A DNA stretch of 64,000 bases from Liolophura sinensis (taxonomy: Eukaryota; Mollusca; Polyplacophora; Chitonida; Chitonidae), in the NCBI RefSeq assembly GCF_032854445.1, contig NC_088300.1:24969608-25033607 (forward strand). Reading direction: 5' to 3'. Both the position numbers and the translations under genes were made by a program. Shown here piece by piece: positions 59,890 through 64,000 of this stretch. The number at the start of each line of letters is the position of its first letter. The stretch's first letter is position 1. The notes below the pieces were generated by a model. It did not search any database, was not told where the DNA came from, and worked only from the letters and a program-made list of their open reading frames with translations.

Positions 59890-61230
59890 AATTTATTATT
59901 TATCAAAACAGTAATACTCCTAAAGTCGCTTTTTAATGACATCCACCAAATCTTTAGTGTTTGGTGTTTGTTTCTTTGAGTGTTTGGTGTTTGCTGTTGT
60001 TTTCAACATTATTGTATAAAAACACTATACTAGAGTAACAGACAAGGCGCCCCACCCGCTTACAGTGTTGTTTAATATACCCGGCCGACCAGTAGAGCCC
60101 TAGTTGAGCGCCAATCCAGGGTGTATCAATTTCCGAGAACTGGAAGACATACACAAGGTACTCTGCTACTGCTTCCGCGGACAACCATTCGAACGTATCG
60201 AGTCTATGATCTGTCGAAAAACAACAGGATTTCGGATACGAGTGAAAAGTGGCGTAATCCATGTTAACAAAAGCTCAATACGAGCAATATACCTTGGCAC
60301 ATGAGTACAAATTTTCATTGACCGAAGTGGAGAGGCGTCTTCCTTAATATTCACATTCACTTTCTCAGAAGCAGGGTGTCGACTAGTCTCGCATTTCCAA
60401 GGGAATAAAATCTACTTCAGTAATACCTAGAGTAATTGATCGCCCAAAAGTGAGCCATAAACAGCATTCATAATTAAAACCCGATATCTAACAACGAGTT
60501 GGGTAAAATTTTGGCCCGTATTTACCCTTTCACTTCAATGAGCCACAGTAACATTATAACAACAAGGTGTGACGACTTACGATGTTACGATCGTTTTCAT
60601 TGGTCATTCCGGAATATGTTAATTAGCCATCAGATTTGTGAGCTTTTTCGGCAGAGGTAGTAGATGGACGGCTACGGACCTCTGTAAGAGGGGAGCAGAA
60701 TTCTGCATAAACACCTTCGTTTTTAACATGTATGTTTTAATGCTTACCACCTGTTCTCAGACCCCTACAATAAGGTTTTCATAATCATCCGTCCGTTTAG
60801 ACTACAACATAGATTTGCTGGTACCTGTATCATTTGTGACAAAAGAGAAACATATTAAAAATTGGCTGTTCTATTTCGGGTATCCTCTGAAGAGTCGAAG
60901 CCTTCATTTTTGCATGTCTCAGATAGCGGTGTATGTCTCAGATTGCGGTGAGGAATCAGTCGGTAAAAACAAATCAGTTATACCGTTCGAGAATAGCAAA
61001 AGTAGCCCAGAAGTCGACAGGTTGCATACTCCGCCAGCCGTCAAGCTGTCAAGGTAATATATGGCTCCAAGCTGCACCACGATAAACGCAAAGCAGTAGC
61101 AGCAGTCGAATGAGGATGGCTCTTTTTAACCTTACTCCCCTGAAACAATTGTAACGTTTCCCGAAGAGATCTGTTCACGAATTCCATCGACGTTTGACTA
61201 TCATCCAGGGACTAAAGGTCCTGTTGATTT
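59890..61230. other. Non-coding stretch, no gene seen
   Basis: Overlapping frames on both strands near 59950-60360 have no domain. A plus-strand frame at 60815-61057 (80 codons) is polar, with no recognisable family. Confidence 0.35.
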
Positions 61231-61234
61231 GTGA

Positions 61235-61262
61235 GGGGAGTGGGGGCGGGAGGGGGGAGGGG
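61235..61262 (+). repeat. G-quadruplex-type motif
   Basis: G tracts of 4, 5, 3, 6 and 4 bases separated by one to three other bases, which meets the usual pattern for a stable quadruplex. Confidence 0.85.
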
Positions 61263-61741
61263 AACTAGTAGCTCCTATTCAAGCTATCACATTAAGAAAA
61301 ACCCAAGGGGCCCATGGTATTAAGTAGTCGCTGTGGCCAGTCTCTGTTTAAATAGCCACGTACCCGTTCTGTGCAGGGTTAAGGTTGTTGCGTCTGGTCT
61401 GGCGGAACGACATCTAGCGGAAGATTCTCCCCAGCATTTAATTATGCTTCGAACGTTGTTATAAGGCATATAAGTAGTGGCCTCGAAAACCATCTAAATG
61501 TTAAAATACCGTTTTAGATAAATGAACTCTGTCCTTTATTTTATTTTGGGTTGGTTTTGTTGTAATGTTTAGTGAATGGTTCAGTAAAAACATAGAATGT
61601 CTGTCTATAGAATTAGTGTACCAAGGAGCTGACAATACTAGGATTCTGAACAATGGTCCATGGCCTCAGTTAAGCCTATCCTCTCAACATTTTTTAAACT
61701 GATTATTGGAATCGATAATGTTTGTAATGTTTTATGTACAT

Positions 61742-61836
61742 CACATGTGAGAAGTTCTTCAATAACTTGCCAACGGTCGATAGCTTAACCAGGAGGTCCT
61801 TTTCGCACCCTCTATAAAACTGACCGCTATCCTATA
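61742..61836 (+). repeat. SINE fragment, family C (body)
   Basis: CACATGTGAGAAGTTCTTCA, ATAACTTGCCAACGGTCGAT and a pyrimidine-rich part align with the body of the copies at 4936 and 8780 in reverse complement. It lies tail to tail with the family A element beginning at 61842. Confidence 0.65.
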
Positions 61837-61841
61837 TTTAT

Positions 61842-61985
61842 TTTAGTTATTTGATTGGTGTTTTACGTCGTACTCAAGAATATTTCACATATACCACGGC
61901 GGCCAGCATTATGGTGGGAGGAAACCTGGCAGAGCCCGGTGGAAACCCACGACCATCCGCAGGATGCTGCCAGACCCGCTATCAT
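61842..61985 (-). repeat. SINE fragment, family A (body and tail)
   Basis: Well-preserved reverse-complement copy: TTTGATTGGTGTTTTACGTC, GTACTCAAGAATATTTCACA, CGGCGGCCAGCATTATGGTG, GGTGGAAACCCACGACCATC and CGCAGGATGCTGCCAGACC. The 102-codon plus-strand frame crossing it is antisense SINE. Confidence 0.85.
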
Positions 61986-61999
61986 ATAGGTGACACATT

Positions 62000-64000
62000 T
62001 ATTAATAAAGCGTTAAGTAAGAATCAAACACGTAGTTGGACCATGTACTTTATTATACCTATACCAATACTGCATGAATTAATACCACTACTTGTTATAA
62101 ATACGTTACCATGTATGCGGGCTTATGTCTTGGTTACTCTCTCTGTTTTTAGCAAATGATTTAATTTTTGCACGTTTATAATTCTAGGTTCAAACTAGTT
62201 TATCTAAAACGTAGCTTAATGCTGTATATCTGCTCACGATACACTCTCAGAATTTATCGATTTACAAGAAAATAATTTTATTATGTCACTTTTTGAAGGT
62301 AGAACATCGAATTCGAAACAGTCCCTTTTCATTGTCATCATTCATATCTTGAGTTTTGCCCTTCACGAGTGTAAAGGGCAAAAATGATGGTAGGATTATT
62401 TCTCTTCTGTAGATTAAAATTACGTAATGTACTGTATGATTTGTAATGCGCGGAACTTCAAGTTCTTCTCTCGGACTGGTTTCAGTCATACTTCCACTTT
62501 GTTGAGATATGCATATTTTAATTATGTATGATTACGCCACACCAATCGGCTTGGCGGAAAGGGTACATTAGGATAAGCCAGACATTAGCCCTTTAGAAAT
62601 ACCAAAGGTAGCAACTGAAGCCCTAAAAACAAATGACAACTTTATAAAAAATGACTGAGGAAAACGAGAAAAAGTGTCCGGAAGTAAGGGCTGAAGCTGA
62701 TGCTGTCTCGTTCGATAAAGACTTGCATTTGTCCGATGACATGCCTGTTGACAGTAACCTTTTGTAGTCTCGTGAGCTAGCATACTTTCTCTCGGGTTAT
62801 CGCGAGCTCCTATTACTCAATCCGGTCGACTGGTGACCATGTGCCACGCTATTCATTATGAGGTAGGACGTCGATCGGCATTTGATTGCCTCAGATTTCA
62901 AGCGCTGCCGCTCAACCTGCTAAAGAAACCCGAACAACGTGGAGGGTAGTCGCCAGAGGACATCAGCCACGACCACGGCCTAAAATACACAGGGCTTCAT
63001 GCTCCCTTTCAGATAATGAAAAGCCCCAGCTTCATGCTATGTACATGGTTGCTTAAGAAGACCATTGCTGGGCTCTGATTGCCCGACTATTTAATGCTCC
63101 CTAGACACCGACTATAAAAGCTCCAATTTCTCTTACTTTCATTTATCTGTTTTTACGAGAGCTTTGCAAAATTTGGTAGACGGCGAAGAAACCTCACGAA
63201 AATGGCCTCGGACCTGGCATTAATGAGCAAGCGGTGCTAAATTATGAGGCCGACTGCAGAGCTCTCGGAGCTCATTTCCTCCAAAATAAACTCACAGGGA
63301 CAGCTCAGTCACTCCTTTTTTATCTTGTTTGATCCCGACACCTCTGTTTAAAGTAGGACATATTTCATGAACCGCCACTGAGCGAGTTAATGACTCCAAT
63401 TACGATGAAGAATCTAGAGCTGTGAAGAGCAGTCACTGTTTATATTATAGATTCATAACCGTTGTGTTTTATTGCCATGCGCATGTGACGTTCAAAAAGA
63501 AGATGAATTCTGGAGTTGGAATGAGAACTATCTAATAGGCTCTCACCAGTGACAGCCATGGCCAGTTTCAGTACTATCATGGCTGATTTTAAAGATATTT
63601 GTGTAAATGGTTCAGAATAAAGGAATTCGTAAATACTAATGTCCTACTCTTTACTCTGGGGCTTTATTCTTCCAGTTTAGCCAAACGCATCATTTGTGGC
63701 TATATCAATGTGGAACGTTATATAATCCGACATTTATGGCTATGAAATCCTCCATGCGCTATTGTGTATTTTAGCACGTTGTACTCAAGGGAAAAACGCT
63801 CCCTTAGGGTACATTTGTTTAAATCTCCGACCGAACGGCTTAGGTAGCGTTAAAATGGTCAATGGATCCTAGCAGTAATGTTTCTTTCAAGACAAATGAA
63901 TTCGATAAGACAACACAGTCGAATCGATGCGTTGTCATGGTATAGTGCAGTGTTATCTCTTCTCAAAATCTTATAAGGTTTGTCACGGCAAAAAGATTTT
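62000..64000. other. Non-coding stretch to the window end
   Basis: I see no gene. At 63113-63120 there is TATAAAAG, with an ATG at 63202 that opens only 12 codons (stop at 63238). The following 60 bp contains several TAAT/ATTA and AAATTATG motifs and an AGAGCTCTCGGAGCTC palindrome, which could be a regulatory element, but I have no comparison to support that. Confidence 0.3.

Noticed and set aside
61851-62159. 102-codon frame with an MVGGNLAEPGGNPRPS block
   Set aside because: That block recurs in several frames (for example at 21892 and 23910) and is family A SINE translated, not a protein motif.

Overview
This is a gene-poor stretch of eukaryotic nuclear DNA, most likely from a mollusc or a close lophotrochozoan. 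Three things point there: one vertebrate-like ion-channel exon with a textbook splice donor, no bacterial-style packed ORFs, and dense tRNA-derived SINEs of a kind I associate with bivalve and gastropod genomes. That taxonomic call rests on remembered resemblance, not on a search.

The only gene I am confident about is the first coding exon of a two-pore-domain K+ channel of the THIK (KCNK12/KCNK13) type at 19261-19597, + strand. It ends inside the first selectivity-filter glycine codon at a GTAAGT donor. I found no second exon downstream, so most or all of 19598-64000 may be intron 1 or intergenic DNA. Several other possible exons (23170-23360 minus, 43502-43600 plus, 44222-44404 minus, 49480-49700 minus, 41790-42258 plus) are weak and unassigned.

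The rest is repeats. 0.9-5.3 kb: SINE pieces, a 57-bp tandem repeat and a reverse-transcriptase relic (minus strand) with two in-frame stops. 7-12.5 kb: dispersed repeats, a diverged AT-rich tandem array and more SINE pieces. 12.6-17.4 kb: a 61-bp tandem array, diverged at the edges and homogeneous in the core, interrupted by a probable LTR-retroelement 5' part plus SINE head, by a 130-bp MITE and by a SINE; it ends about 1.9 kb upstream of the channel ATG. 17.9-18.2 kb: a 66-bp tandem repeat. 19.6-64 kb: a second MITE, local tandem duplications, a long inverted-repeat pair at 28.7-30.7 kb, tRNA-Pro-like SINEs, short minisatellites, a repeated module at 55.1-58.0 kb, and G-rich and AT-rich simple repeats.

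The most interesting pattern is modular SINE structure: unrelated tRNA-like heads joined to one of two 3' tails, and the two tails themselves share a short terminal motif, suggesting a common retrotransposition machinery.
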